In this document: piece by piece, positions 22,214 to 33,830 of the stretch
Numbering within the stretch: position 1 is the stretch's first letter
Layout of the letters: each line of letters opens with the position of its first letter
NCBI GenBank assembly: GCA_963281255.1
Contig: OY725506.1
Location: forward strand, 2,585,001 to 2,649,000
DNA: 64,000 bases
Reading direction: 5' to 3'
Source: Aphrocallistes beatrix
Lineage: Eukaryota; Porifera; Hexactinellida; Sceptrulophora; Aphrocallistidae
Notes under the pieces: generated by a model
What the model saw: the letters and a program-made list of their open reading frames with translations, nothing else
Databases searched by the model: none
What the model was told of the DNA's origin: nothing
Translations under genes and position numbers: made by a program

Positions 22214-22724
22214 CTTACCGCGGATGGGGCACATTCGAATTCTCCTGGAGCATGTACCCCTACCCATGGCCTGCTTAATATATATTAAGTAGGCCATGCT
22301 CGAATATAACAAAGTGTTTGCAGGAAACACAGTGCGGTTGTTTTAGATAAATAATAATGTTCTGCACCAAATAAGAATATTCCTACTTGGCACAGAACAA
22401 AAATATAGTTCAAAATTCAAATACATGCAAAAAGTTCAGTCACACATCTAATAATATAACACGCAGGTAAAAGGGAAAATCAATAATAGTAACAAACTTA
22501 AGTTTAACAATAAAGAATAGAGTTTATATGACAAATAAGAATATGAAAATTTCCACTTGGCGCTGCGCCAAGTAAGAATATTTTAGTCACAAACAAGAAA
22601 ATAGTTCAAACTTCAAATACTTGCGAAAGGCTTAGGAGAGTTGCACATCTAACAAATAACACGCTGGTAAAAGAAAAAATCAATAGTAAAAAGCTCAAGT
22701 TTAACATTAAAGATAGAATAGAGG

Positions 22725-24732
22725 TTACTTCTTCTTTTTCTTCATAAAGAAGCAACATTCTGCTAGATTATTTCTATGTATCAGCACTACACTCACCATC
22801 AGATATGTTGGCATCAAGAACAATATGAAGATACTAATAATTACTCCATAATAAATAGGAAGAGTACAACTGAACTTAATAGGACAATATTTCCCTTTGT
22901 ATCCCGTTTAAATCGTAATCGTATTTTTTCCAATCAAATCCACTTTTAGACAAAACTGGTATCGCAGATAAACTAGCGAGATTGTATATCTTTCTTTTAA
23001 TAATGGCAGTCGTAGGAGAGGATGAAACAGTACCATATAATCTGATCATACTGGAAACTGATATAGATTCATTAAATAATTGACATTGCTCCGTAGTAGA
23101 ACACTCTCCAATCAATTTAAATCCATTATATGATATCACACAATCAAAATTTATTGAACCAAGTCCCAAAGCAATCTGCTCTTCATTATAATCAAAACAA
23201 GGCACATCAGTTTGTATACTAGAATAGACGCTTAGCGACGAAATACCTTTTAATCCTGTGATTGTAGTATTAGAGGGCGCCCATAGGGTAGTATATGGGA
23301 TATAACTGTAATTGTAAATATTGGAGGCAATATTTTGGTGTAGATCGATAGTTGAAATGCTATTATTAAGATATGCATAATAAGTCTGATTACAGCTGTA
23401 ATGTTGTGGATTATATACTTCAGTTGTTACTTCAGAACATGTTTCCATTGCTTTAGACAAATTAGTTCGATTCATCTCATAAAACTCTCCACTATCCACA
23501 TATAGTATTGAACTCCAGCCAGTTATACCAAGTGTTGTAATAAATCCTACCATTATGAATGTTATAAAGGCACTGACGATAGAATAATAACTTAGGAGAA
23601 TCTTCTGCATTTTAGCTCCAGTTAAAGTTTGGGGATTCGATAATGGGACACTTTTTGTAGGATATTCTTCCATGTTAAATTCTTCACTAAAATGACTATA
23701 ACCACTAAATCGAACTTTCTTTGACATACTGAACAGAAATTTCCAAAGAATTAAGAAAAAAATTGTGTAGAGTATGCTTGTCAAAAAGTAGATTAATTCC
23801 ATTATAAATATTGAAGATAAAAAATAATTGGGATCGATGTAGAACCGATGAGAGAAAGAATAATGCCCGTAAAAATCTATGGAACTGAAAAAAACTTCTG
23901 TAATTACAAATACTACTTCAATTGAAGAGGGAATGAGGACTAAAGCTGCAAGTATAAAGTTTCCCCAAGAGAGACATTTGAATAAGACGGTTGCACGATA
24001 AATACTCTCTACCCTCTCATGTCCCATAGCATTCCTCAAGTCCTGATTAGATAGAATGCCATTAATCATTCTCTTAACAGTATCATGACCTTCCTTCGCA
24101 AACCGGAATATTAGAATTACTCGTAGCAAGTATATACATTCAAATAGGAACATGCTAACACCTCCTGCTAGCACAACATAACTAAGTTTAGTTATTTCAA
24201 AAAAAATTAACGAAATAAGTAATCCTGATTCGATCAAAAATACCCAGAAAAACCTTAGAATAGCGAGTAGAAATAATTTATTGAAATTAAACTTTTTTTC
24301 TTTGAAAAAGTGCATAACTTGCAGCATACATAACAGTCCAAATGATATGATAGCATCTTGAAACGAGAACCAAAAGTTAAGCACTAAATTCAGACTGATA
24401 GGTTCGACATAGAACTCAAACAATGGTTTGATGAGGTAGAAAGCTTTGATAAGATTGAATACATTGAACAGAATCATTACGAAGAGCAGACAGAACATGA
24501 TACGATAATGCTCGTAGTAAGGTATGTGTTCTTCTGGATCTGATGCATTCTTAATTGTTTCTCGATATTTTAAAGATTGAACTAATAACTGACCTGACAG
24601 TCTGAGTATGAACGGCAATACAGCCAATGTGATCAGTATCTCGAGAATAAAAACAACAAAAAGAACATACTTCCAACTCTCAAGTGTAACTAATAGAGGA
24701 TAGTTTGTGAAAAGATAAAAGTAAGTCAACAT
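22725..24732 (-). pseudogene. Array copy A (subfamily 1): nine-segment membrane protein, one frameshift
   Basis: ATG at 24732, same start as F (MLTYFYLFTNYPLL). The frame is open for 618 codons, then breaks near 22905. In the next frame the expected end follows, with YCPIKFSC, the last membrane segment PTYLMVSVVLIHR and a lysine tail, stopping at 22725. So a single indel separates it from a full-length protein of about 668 residues. The eight-cysteine domain is otherwise complete. It is the copy nearest to the single-copy SAM-like gene. The 3' flank (22360-22724) resembles the 3' flanks of F and G and is itself present twice. The lesion may be real, an allele or a read error; I cannot tell. 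Confidence 0.8.
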
Positions 24733-24826
24733 TAGTAAGAATACATAAATTGTCGATTAGATTTTGAATTAAGCTGGCACATGTACATATATACATACAT
24801 ATATAACCATATACTCCTAGCAGTAA

Positions 24827-24856
24827 GCATATCAAGCTAAGTGTAATTGATATATC
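24827..24856 (-). promoter_or_regulatory. Subfamily 1 upstream motif, copy A
   Basis: Reading toward the gene, the stretch contains TCAATTACACTTAGCTTGAT then ATGC, 95-125 bases upstream of the start of A. Nearly the same block stands at the same distance before F (47091-47118) and G (47817-47848). It is a candidate promoter or 5' UTR element; function is inference. Confidence 0.5.
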
Positions 24857-25536
24857 AAAGATAGTGAGTTCTATTAGAGCACATTTTTATTCAATGAATG
24901 ACTGATCTAAATAATTAATCTTTTGAACTTAGATATTACATGTTAAATAAAGAATTTATAAAGTCAACCCGAGTTGAATCGACAAGATAGATTTGAAGAT
25001 AGTAGAGAAATAGTTCTTTAGGGCACATCTTATTTTTTGCCAACTTTTTACATCTTGTAACGTATTTAATTCACCTATTTTCGCTGTTTTCAAGTCATGT
25101 CTAAGCAACCGTATTTCCCTGAAAAATTTCCCGGATTCGCTTACTTTAATCGTAGACATGAAATTGCCGAGATTAACTCTCCGACCATTACTCGTACCCA
25201 CGCATCTTATACATAGTTTCGTATCTATGAAATCACTGCATACCTATGAGCATACGTGTACTTTAGTATTTCATTGAATAATTATGCCTTCGAATTAGTA
25301 TTGAGTAACTATACAAATTTAAATGCAATGGTAGCGGTTCTTATCCTGTACTGGGGTACATGTGCCCTTAAAAGCCTCAAAGGATACTTGATTCAGCCCA
25401 GCGAGTATCTAGAAACCTTTTTTTCTCTGGTAGTTGGTTGAATTTGAAGTCAGATATTCGGTTTGAATGGAGGGGCGATGGGGTGCTATGGTCCCCGCAA
25501 CAAAGGACATTAGAAGAGCCAGACTTGGAGAATTTA

Positions 25537-25672
25537 CATGCACAAGCGCACTTAGCTTGCTTGCACTCCGCGGCTTGAGGGCACTTTGTGTTTCGCATCT
25601 TTACGGCTTGCCAATTCTTTAATCAATTCGGACAAACAAACAAACAAAATAAATCTTAGCGTTTTAATATAT
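25537..25672 (-). mobile_element. Short rolling-circle-like element with GC-rich end
   Basis: One end is ACAAGCGCACTTAGCTTGC followed by CGCGGC and GGCACTTTGTGTT. The other end, read in reverse, is TATATTAAAACGCTAAG followed by TTTGTTTGTTTGTTTG. The same two ends define 51143-51737. The duplicated flank near 44090-44130 lacks it, which supports insertion. Assignment to Helentron/Helitron2-type elements is tentative. Confidence 0.5.
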
Positions 25673-26356
25673 AAAATTACGTCGTATATTTAAGGCATTA
25701 TGACTGAAAGATCATTGATTATTCGGTCATGATCGCGATCCTATTTTGAAGATCGGATACTTACACAGTGTTCCTACGCCAATGGTTTCAATGAATTGAC
25801 CCCAATGAAGAGACCAATTTTAGTAAAATATATGGTGCTCCAATGCTTTCGGCCTGGCAGTTTATCTATAGACTGTTAATAAATAGATTACACAGCGTGA
25901 CTACTTGATACATCCAATGATAAGGGATATTATCTAAACCAATAATATGGATGGGATCACAGTATCAAGTAAAACATTTATATTAAAAAATATGGATACA
26001 TGTCAACTTGAGCCATGCTGAAAGCATGACGCAGCGCAATAGAGAAGTATTTTTTGATATAATAGATATATAATGGAGAAATAGAATGTAAAAACTAAAA
26101 AATTTTAACAAAGCATATTTTTAACATAAAAGGGTAGTAAAAAATCACAATAACAATTAATTTAAGCGAATAACAAACAAACGAGGGAGATACGCTTTTT
26201 GGGATGTAGAGAATAATATACAAGAATAAATTTTCTAGAAAATCAGTTAAAAATACAGAAACAACTCAGGGATACACGGATTACTGGAAATATGCCACTA
26301 GCATTACTGGAAATATGCCAAGTTGCTAAAGATCTCAAAGTAGTATTTAAGTTAAG

Positions 26357-28324
26357 TTAATGTCTGTGAATTAGTATTACACTCACCATGAGGTACACTG
26401 GTATTGAGATTAACGTGAACAGACCAACTGTTATTCCAATAGCATAATGCAGAGTGCAGCTGAACTTGATAGGACAAGCAGTATCAGATGTATATAAGTC
26501 CCCTAAATCTCTTGAAGTTTCATTGTTTATTAGAATATCATACTTTTGCCAAGCAAATTCACTCTCTGAATTCCAAAAGTCCATAACTGGTCTTACGTTA
26601 GATAAATTTGAAAGATTGTATGTCTGTTTTAGAAGAAAATAAGTAGGAGAACGAACTTCAAAAGGGGAATGAACAGATATATCTATCAAGCTCGATTTAT
26701 TAAGTATTGTTTCATGAAATGATTGACATTGGTTACTGTTAGAACAATTTGCAATAAATTTGGAGTCATTGTACTTCGGTATTACACAATCAAAAATAAC
26801 AAATCTTTCTTCTAATGCAAAAGTCTTTTCAAATGGAATCAGGCAAGGCACTTCCATTTCAACTATAAAAGAAATATTTAGTGAACTTATATTGTTTAGT
26901 CCCATAATTGTAGTGTTAGGAGGGACCCACAAAATATTTTCACCTTTAGATGAATATTTTGAACGGATTGAATACTGTTGGTACAGAGGAGTTGATGTGT
27001 CGCCAATGGTTGCAAAATATGTAGAATTACAATCAAGGGAAAAATAAGGAGTAGAATATATTTCAGCAGTAACTTCAGAGCATGATTCCATTGCTTTATA
27101 TATATTGGTATACTTTAACTTATAATAATCTCCTGAATGTACGAATAACAGTGAACTCCAACCGTTTACACCAAGTGGTGTGGTAAATCCTACCATTATG
27201 ACTGTAATGCATGATATGACAATAGAATAATATCGAAGAAGAATTTTCTGACTTTTCATTCCTGTAAACGTGATTGGGTTCAAAATTGGGATAGTTTCAG
27301 TTATCTGGGAAATTCGACTTTCACTGAAATGACTATATCCTCTAAATCTGACTTTTTTTGATCTATCAAAGAGGAATTTCCAAAGAATCAGGAAAAATAT
27401 CGCATATAAAATACTTGCAAAAAAGAAAATAAGTTCATTAAATAGAACAGATGAGAAAAAAATAGCTGGATCTATTTTTTCTGAGGGTAAATATACTTGC
27501 AGAAAGTAGTAAATAAATTCAACCAACGGAGGAATACAAAAGAGTATTGCAAGTATGAAATTTCCCCAGGAAAGACATCTGAATATTACCGTCGCTCGAT
27601 AGATATTTTCTACTCTTTCATGACCCATAGCATTACTTAAATCATTATTTGATAAGATCCCAGTGATTAACTTATTGACAAGATCATTACCTTCTTTCGC
27701 GAAACGAAATGTTAAAACAAATCGCAGGAGATATCCTGGAAGAATAAATATGATCAAAAACTCATCATTTTGAGTCTGACAAATTTCTAATAAAATTAAA
27801 TGTATTAATAAACCAGATTCAACCAATAAGATCCAAAAAAATCGTACGACTGGCAAAGTGAAATAACTTCCAAGATTTACTTTTTGCTTTTGGAAAAAAT
27901 AAATGATTTGAAGCATAACCAATAAACCAAATGAGATGATGGCATCTTGAAATGAACACCAAAAGTTAATAACCAAATTTAGACTGATGGGCTCGACATA
28001 GTAAGTAAATAATGATTTAATAAGGTAGAAGGCTTTGATGAGGTTCAAAACTGAAGTCATTAACATTACGAAGAGCAGACAGAACATAATACGATAATGT
28101 TCATAGTAAGGTCTATGTTCTTCTGGATCTGATGCATTCTTAATTGTTTCATAAGACTTTAGAGTTTGAATGAATAACTGACCTGAGAGTCTGATTAAGA
28201 ACGGGAGAACTACCAATGTGATTAGAATCTCAATAATATATACAGTCAATAAACTGTATTTGAACCCATCTCCCATTGTAACCAATAGGGAATTAGTTGT
28301 TAGAAGATAAAAGTAAGACAACAT
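26357..28324 (-). CDS. Array copy B (subfamily 2): intact nine-segment membrane protein
   Basis: 655 residues from the ATG at 28324; the in-frame TTG before it is not a likely start. Membrane segments 1-8 fill the first ~400 residues, the eight-cysteine domain follows, and segment 9 (VPVYLMVSVILIHRH) ends the protein. Cytoplasmic-loop signatures are present: DPEEHRPYYEHYRIMF after segment 1, a GHERVENIYRATV block before segment 6 (here AMGHERVE) and RGYSHF before segment 8. Cysteine spacing in the outer domain is the family pattern (ESC, LDC, VPC, FDC, NC-x5-C, ACPIKFSC). Several N-x-S/T sites lie there (NTTI, NISS, NCSN, NLSN). No known family recognised. Subfamily 2 also includes C, E, H, K and L. 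Intact and probably functional; role unknown. Confidence 0.85.
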   Translation of the reverse strand: MLSYFYLLTTNSLLVTMGDGFKYSLLTVYIIEILITLVVLPFLIRLSGQLFIQTLKSYETIKNASDPEEHRPYYEHYRIMFCLLFVMLMTSVLNLIKAFYLIKSLFTYYVEPISLNLVINFWCSFQDAIISFGLLVMLQIIYFFQKQKVNLGSYFTLPVVRFFWILLVESGLLIHLILLEICQTQNDEFLIIFILPGYLLRFVLTFRFAKEGNDLVNKLITGILSNNDLSNAMGHERVENIYRATVIFRCLSWGNFILAILFCIPPLVEFIYYFLQVYLPSEKIDPAIFFSSVLFNELIFFFASILYAIFFLILWKFLFDRSKKVRFRGYSHFSESRISQITETIPILNPITFTGMKSQKILLRYYSIVISCITVIMVGFTTPLGVNGWSSLLFVHSGDYYKLKYTNIYKAMESCSEVTAEIYSTPYFSLDCNSTYFATIGDTSTPLYQQYSIRSKYSSKGENILWVPPNTTIMGLNNISSLNISFIVEMEVPCLIPFEKTFALEERFVIFDCVIPKYNDSKFIANCSNSNQCQSFHETILNKSSLIDISVHSPFEVRSPTYFLLKQTYNLSNLSNVRPVMDFWNSESEFAWQKYDILINNETSRDLGDLYTSDTACPIKFSCTLHYAIGITVGLFTLISIPVYLMVSVILIHRH

Positions 28325-30034
28325 CAAAAAATACTCTCTTCAATATTCTGCATAGTATTCTAAAACATCAGGACACATTTATATAGTCTCTAATAAACAT
28401 AATCCATGATATATGATATTGTAATCTGAGATACACCTTGATTCGATCGAGATAATAACATGTACTTTAGTATAATAATTTGTTAAGTTGTTTTCAGTGG
28501 TATCCAATATCAGAGTCACTCATTTAAATGATTTTCATAGACAAAACAACATATATTGTCACTAGCGGATCCAGAAATCTCAGAAAGCGGGTAGCGAGCG
28601 ACCTTATTTGGGGATCTGAGGGCTTAGCCCCACAGAAGAAAATGGCTTCCATATATGCTCAGATCATAAGCGTAGCAAGGACGTTTTATAGGGAGCTATA
28701 TCAACCAGCTCGGGGGTCTGGGTAGCGTTGTTAGCCACCTAACAGGATCTTTATTTGTTTCTTTTGTTTACAATAGATACTTAAATTAAACAGATTACAA
28801 AAATAGGTTAGAGATTGGCTTCGGGAACGCTGAATTTAACCAAAAATCAAATCGGATTTGACTTAGAACTGAAGTAGGAAAATGACCTAACATTGAACTT
28901 AAACCTAAAGAAATTTGGGAGATAGGAATATGACCTAAAACGGGTGAAGTAGGAAAATAACCCTAAAATTCGAGGGAGAGAGATAGTGGGCATTTTAGGT
29001 TTGAAATAGTGTTCAATTGAGTGTGAAAGTGGCATTTTTATTCGTAAGAGGGGATACTGTGTGGCATTTTAGGTCTTATTCCTACTTAGTACGTTATAGG
29101 TCTTTTCCTACTTCTCTAATTTCTTTAGGTTAAATTCCTACTTTTAGGTATTTCATTGAAGTATAGAACAGGGCTGTAGACTCAAGATGAGTATTGGTAG
29201 GGCCTTTGAGGCTAGGACCAAGGGATTATCCAAGAGTGCGAGATACTCCTTTATGCATATGGTTTTAAACACAAAGTATTAAAGAGCGTGAAAATTGAGA
29301 ATATTATAACACAATTTATCCTATGTTATAATGTTATTTATAAATGAGGCGTATTTATGAGTTTGGGAGTAAGATCATATCACTGGAGGGATGTATATTA
29401 ACCTGGTTTGGATTCAGGATTAGTGGACCATTTTGGATAAAAAGCATTATGGTTAAAAGAATAATTCTCTTCAACAAATTATTGGTAAGGTCATGACTCT
29501 GCAAACCTTACCGGAGCCTAGGTCTATGTAGAATTAAGAGATAAAGAAGGGGGCAAACTACTGAACATATTTCTGATGGTAGTATAACATCCAGCTGGAT
29601 ATCTAGAGAACCCGGGAAGTTGACAGTATGTCTCCTAATTAGGCCCAGACTACTCAAATTTGGTCGAAACAAAAGCTTTATTTCAAATATGTAGTTTCAT
29701 TAAATAATGGGAGTACACGTATAGTGATAGAAACTAGAAAAAGTATAATAATCAGTAATATTTTTGGGTTCATCCCAATATTACCCTACATGACTAAATT
29801 ACAAAACAATGAATCCGAATAGCAAGAAAATAATACCGGGGAAATAGTGTCAAAAGGTTTAGATTATAGAGAACAGTAATTAAACATAGATATAAAGAAT
29901 AATTTACAAATGTTAGAATTTTGCATGAAGATCACTATATTAAGCTATTCTGGGAGATTAATGATTATACAATTTTCAACACACTCCATTACAAGTTGTT
30001 ATAGCAAATTTCAAAGCAGTATCAATGCTGCTGG
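28325..30034. other. Intergenic region between C and B
   Basis: 28362-28560 resembles the upstream DNA of H and K. 28840-29150 is a repeat of inverted AAGTAGGAAAATGACCT and AGGTCTTTTCCTACTT blocks, probably a MITE. 29160-30034 is the 3' flank of C and is duplicated at 59600-59959 (after K) and 62624-63479 (after L). No supported gene. Confidence 0.6.
28339..28361 (-). promoter_or_regulatory. Subfamily 2 start-proximal motif, copy B
   Basis: Read toward the gene: GAATACTATGCAGAATATTG. The same motif, GAATACTGTGCAGAATATTG or one base away, stands 15-40 bases before the start of C (32025-32048), E (40279-40301), H (53950-53973) and K (61959-61981). Candidate initiator or 5' leader element. Confidence 0.55.
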
Positions 30035-32010
30035 TTAATGTCTGTGAATTAGTATTACACTCACCATGAGGTATACTGGCACAGAGAATATAGTGAATAT
30101 AGCAACAAGTACTCCAATGTAAGGAAGAAGAGTGCACGTAAACCTAATGACACAAGCATTATTGTCATATAACAATGTTTTATTGTTTTGTATTAAATCA
30201 TACTTTTGCCAATCAAATTCACTTTCTGATTTCCTAATGCCTATCACTGGACCCACGTTAGATAAACTTGAGAGATTGTATGTCTGTCTTATAAGATTAG
30301 AAGTTCCATAGTAGTCAGAAGAATCAATCGCTATATTTATCATCATTGAAGTAGAAATCGTTTCATGAAATGATTGGCATTGATCAGTATTAGAACAATT
30401 TGCTATAAAATTGGTGCAATTGTATTCAGGTATTGCACAGTCAAAAATAACAGATCTTCCTTCTAAGGCAATTCTCTTTTCCAAAACAGTCATGCAAGGT
30501 ATATCAGTTTGAATAATGGAAGAAATATTCATGGAAGAAATATTTTTTGAAAGTCCTGTGATCGTGGTGTTGGGAGGAATCCATAAGACATTGCCTAGCA
30601 GAGAAAAATCTGAAAGAGAAATTGAATAATTTTGGTACAGAAAGTTTGGTGAGTCCCCAATAGTTGCAAAGTACGTGGAATCACAATCAGTGTATATTTC
30701 AGCAGTAACCTTAGAGCATGACTTCATTGCTTTATATAGATTGGAATGCTTTAACTCATAATACTCGCTTGGATGCACGAATAACATTGAACTCCAACCG
30801 TTTATAGCAAGTGGTGTGATAAATCCTACAATTACGACTGTTATACATGATATAACAATTGAATAATATCGAAGAAGAATTTTCTGAATTTTCATTCCTG
30901 AAAACGCTAATGGATTCAATATTGGGACAGTTTCTGGAGTTTGTAAAATTATACTCTCTCTGAAATGACTATATCCTGCAAATTTCACTTTTTTTGATTT
31001 ATCAAAAAGGAATTTCCAAAGAATCAGGAAAAAAATTGCATATAAAAAGCTCGTAAAAAAGAGAATAAGTTCGTTGAAAATAACACAAAAAAAGAAATAA
31101 CTTGAATATCTTTCTACTAGATTCCAAAAATAGAAAAATAAACAAATTCTATTAAGGGAGGGACAGCAAAAAGCATTGCAAGTATGAAATTTCCCCAGGA
31201 AAGACATCTGAATAGGACCGTGGACCGATAAATATTTTCAACTCTTTCATGTCCCATAGCATTCCTTAAATTATTATCTGATAATATTCCATCGATTAAC
31301 TTCTTAACAATATCATTACCTTCTTTCGCAAAACGGAAAATTAACAAAAATCGCATCACGTATATTAGAAGAGAAAACGCAAAGATTATACTGTCTATAA
31401 AAATATAACTATAGTACACAATCGAAGAAATTGTATCTGATATTAAATACAATTCTGTGGATATAGGATTTTCAAATAATATTAAAACAATTAATAGACC
31501 AGATTCAACAAATAAAACCCAGAAAAATCGCACGACTGGCAAGGTGAAATAACGTCCAAAATAAGTTCTTTTCTCTTGGAAAAAATGTATGATTTGAAGC
31601 ATGACCAATAAACCAAATGAGATGATAGCATCTTGAAATGAAAACCAAAAGTTAAGCACTAAATTCAGACTGATGGGTTCGACATAGTACAAAAACAATG
31701 GTTTGATAAGGTAAAAGGATTTGATGAGATTAAAAACTGAAGTCATTAACATTACGAAGAGCAGACAGAACATGATACGATAATGTTCATAGTAAGGTCT
31801 ATGTTCTTCTGGATCTGATGCATTCCTAATTGTTTTATAACATTTTAGAGTTTGAATGAATAACTGACCTGAGAGTCTGATTAAGAACGGTAGAATTACC
31901 AATGTGATTAGAATCTAAATAATATATACAGTCAAGAAACTGTATTTGAACCCATCTCCCATTGTAACCAATAGAAGATTAGATGTGAAAAGAAGAAAGT
32001 AGGACAACAT
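30035..32010 (-). pseudogene. Array copy C (subfamily 2): nonsense mutation plus frameshift
   Basis: ATG at 32010. In the first membrane segment the codon for the conserved glutamate of the EILITL motif is TAG (31915-31917). The frame then runs to about 31117, where it breaks just after segment 6 (IEFVYFSIFGI, then stop). The next frame carries segments 7-9, the outer domain with all eight cysteines, and the VYLMVSVILIHRH end. Two independent lesions make it a pseudogene, though the outer domain itself is undamaged and could donate sequence by conversion. Confidence 0.85.
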
Positions 32011-32362
32011 TAAGAAATACTCTATTCAATATTCTGCACAGTATTCTAGCACAATACGAGTAGAACACATTTATATTATATAGTAGCTAATGAGCATAAT
32101 GAATATTATATTGTAATATGAGATCCTCCTTGAATACTTAGTCTGTTGGAAAATATCTCAAATGGTTTATAAGTCAGAATAAACCTAGCTATCAAGCTCA
32201 AAAATTTGTTTTCGCAAATCATTTGAAACTATCTCCACCGAATGCCTCACTTTTAACAATCTTTCCCAAATGCTCTCTCTATTCTTATTCATTCCAATTA
32301 TCCGAACCATCCGAACCTATTCCGTTTTAGATAATTTCCAACTTCAATTTCAGATCTTACTC

Positions 32363-32427
32363 CTGGTTCCCAAATCTGGTTTCCAAAACCCATTTAATGG
32401 GTTTTGGAAACCAGATTTGGGAACCAG
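32363..32427. repeat. Perfect 31-base-arm hairpin
   Basis: Arms beginning CTGGTTCCCAAATCTGGTTT are exact inverses around a 3-base centre (CCAT-TTA-ATGG). The paralogous site near 40655 has only the short CATTTAATGG core and no long palindrome. So this copy gained the palindrome after duplication. Confidence 0.85.
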
Positions 32428-32439
32428 TTGGAACTATCG

Positions 32440-32545
32440 ACACAGTATGGCCTGGAACATGCTGAAACTGGACGGTGTTGAATAACTCGACCATTATTAT
32501 ACACGTTTTCAAACGGACTGCATATATATACATATATATATATAT
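32440..32545 (+). pseudogene. Duplicated 3' end of the SAM-like gene (copy 2)
   Basis: TGGCCTGGAACATGCTGAAA then CTGGACGGTGTTGAATAACT matches the last codons of the gene at 20390-21433 (WNMLDGVEQLDH, with a stop replacing the glutamine), followed by its 3' flank and the TA microsatellite. Only the end is present, so it is a non-functional fragment. The matching downstream part resumes at 34325 after an insertion. Confidence 0.8.
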
Positions 32546-32639
32546 TAAGGGCCAGTTTATATTTAATCTTGATATTTAATATAATTAATTAATGATTTAC
32601 ACATGATTTTATAAAACCTATTTTGCATACTAATCAATT

Positions 32640-33706
32640 ATGGCGTCATCAAAGAAGAATTCTCATATTGAACAGAGATCATACTTTAAGATTCGTACTC
32701 TGCTCGAGAAATCTACTCACGATATACGTATTAACTTGGTGCAAGTCTACGGTATGAAAGGTGCTCTATCTTATCCTGGAGTCAGACGATGGGTCCAGCG
32801 CTTTAGAGTAGGTAGAGAGTCTGTGGAAGATGACCCTCGGGCTGGAGCACCTGTTACGGCGGTTGTCCCCAAGTATTCCAGTGCTATTAAAGAACTCGTT
32901 GATTCAGATCTTCATATAACCGTTAAAGAGTTAGCTCATATTATTGGGATCTCAATGGGAAGTATTGGCCACATTCTAAAGTCAAAACTAAATCTATCAG
33001 AGGTTTGTGCTCGATGGGTCCCTCATTGCTTAACAAAAGCCCAAATGGCAACCTGGGTTAGATGTTGCCGAAACCTCTTAAAATTGTATAAAGGAGCTGA
33101 CCCTCGCCGTTTATTTGGAGTAGTGACTGGTGATGAAACGTGGGTACAGTATAGCACACCTCTATCTAAAGAAGCGAACAAGGTGTGGAAGGAGAGTCAC
33201 TCAGATCCACCAATGATCCCTAGGCCCGATTTCAGGTCATCCAAGGTGATGTACTGTATATTCTTTGATGGATATGGCCCAGTTGCGCAGATAATAGTCC
33301 CAAAAAGACAAACCATTACAGGGAATTTCTATATTAACCAGTGTCTTCGTGAAGTTGAACAAAGACTTTTTAAACGAAGACCTGGTACTGGAGCAAAAGG
33401 GCTGAAATTATTGCACGATAATGTCCGCCCTCACAAAACCAAGCAGGCAAAGCCAAAATTGCAAGCATGGGGAGGTAGAGCTTGAGCATCTACCCTACAG
33501 TCCAGACCTAGCTCCTTGTGACTCTTATTTATTTCCGAAGCTAAAAGAGTACCTTTCTGGTCGTCATTTCGACACAAATGCAGCACTAGGGTTCGGCGAT
33601 TTTCCAGTATCTAAACCTTGTACCTCCAGAGGACTATGAAAAAGTATTTGTACAATGGGTAGAACGTTTACAACGCTGTATCGATAATCGTAGGTATTTT
33701 GAAAAA
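32640..33706 (+). pseudogene. Mariner transposase, one frameshift
   Basis: The first frame gives 281 codons from ATG 32640 with the N-terminal HTH region (ITVKELAHIIGISMGSI) and the first two catalytic aspartates, in TGDETWV and LLHDNVRPH. The frame then shifts near 33470-33480, and the third acidic site follows in YSPDLAPCDSYLFPKLK. That is the D,D34D catalytic set of mariner elements. Further frame damage follows near 33590, after which the normal C-terminus (QWVERLQRCI-like) is in another frame. Known role: cut-and-paste transposition at TA. The 3' end appears to be near 33783 and is followed by an inverted copy of itself; no matching 5' inverted repeat is seen. Confidence 0.85.
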
Positions 33707-33728
33707 TAAAACATTAATTACTTGTTTA

Positions 33729-33830
33729 TTGTGTATTTCAAATGTTTTACAGTGTATTGATCAGAACTTATTGAATACGCGCGTTCAATAAGTTCTGATC
33801 AATACACTGTAAAACATTTAAAATACACAA
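33729..33830. repeat. 47-base-arm hairpin at the mariner 3' end
   Basis: Arms starting TTGTGTATTTCAAATG and containing GATCAGAACTTATTGAA differ at one base and flank the 8-base centre TACGCGCG. The left arm is the likely mariner 3' terminus (TTCAATAAGTTCTGATCA in inverse), so the end of the element is duplicated head to head. Confidence 0.8.

Larger units (their letters stand above)
24733..26356. other. Intergenic region between B and A; duplicated at 42000-44470
   Basis: Most of this stretch (24840-26040) aligns with 42000-44470, with different insertions in each copy. A minus-strand frame of 81 residues at 24956-25201 is broken by stops in the duplicate, so it is probably not a gene. 25995-26040 matches part of a CATACTTGCCAAC MITE. 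Confidence 0.65.

Noticed and set aside
24956..25201. Minus-strand open frame of 81 residues upstream of copy A.
   Set aside because: The duplicated region at 42680-43170 has an in-frame stop and an insertion in the same stretch, and the residues resemble no family. It looks like chance.
31117..31207. Possible intron explaining the frame break in copy C.
   Set aside because: The other copies are uninterrupted at this place and no suitable GT...AG pair of minimal intron length fits; a small indel explains it better, and C also has a TAG in segment 1.
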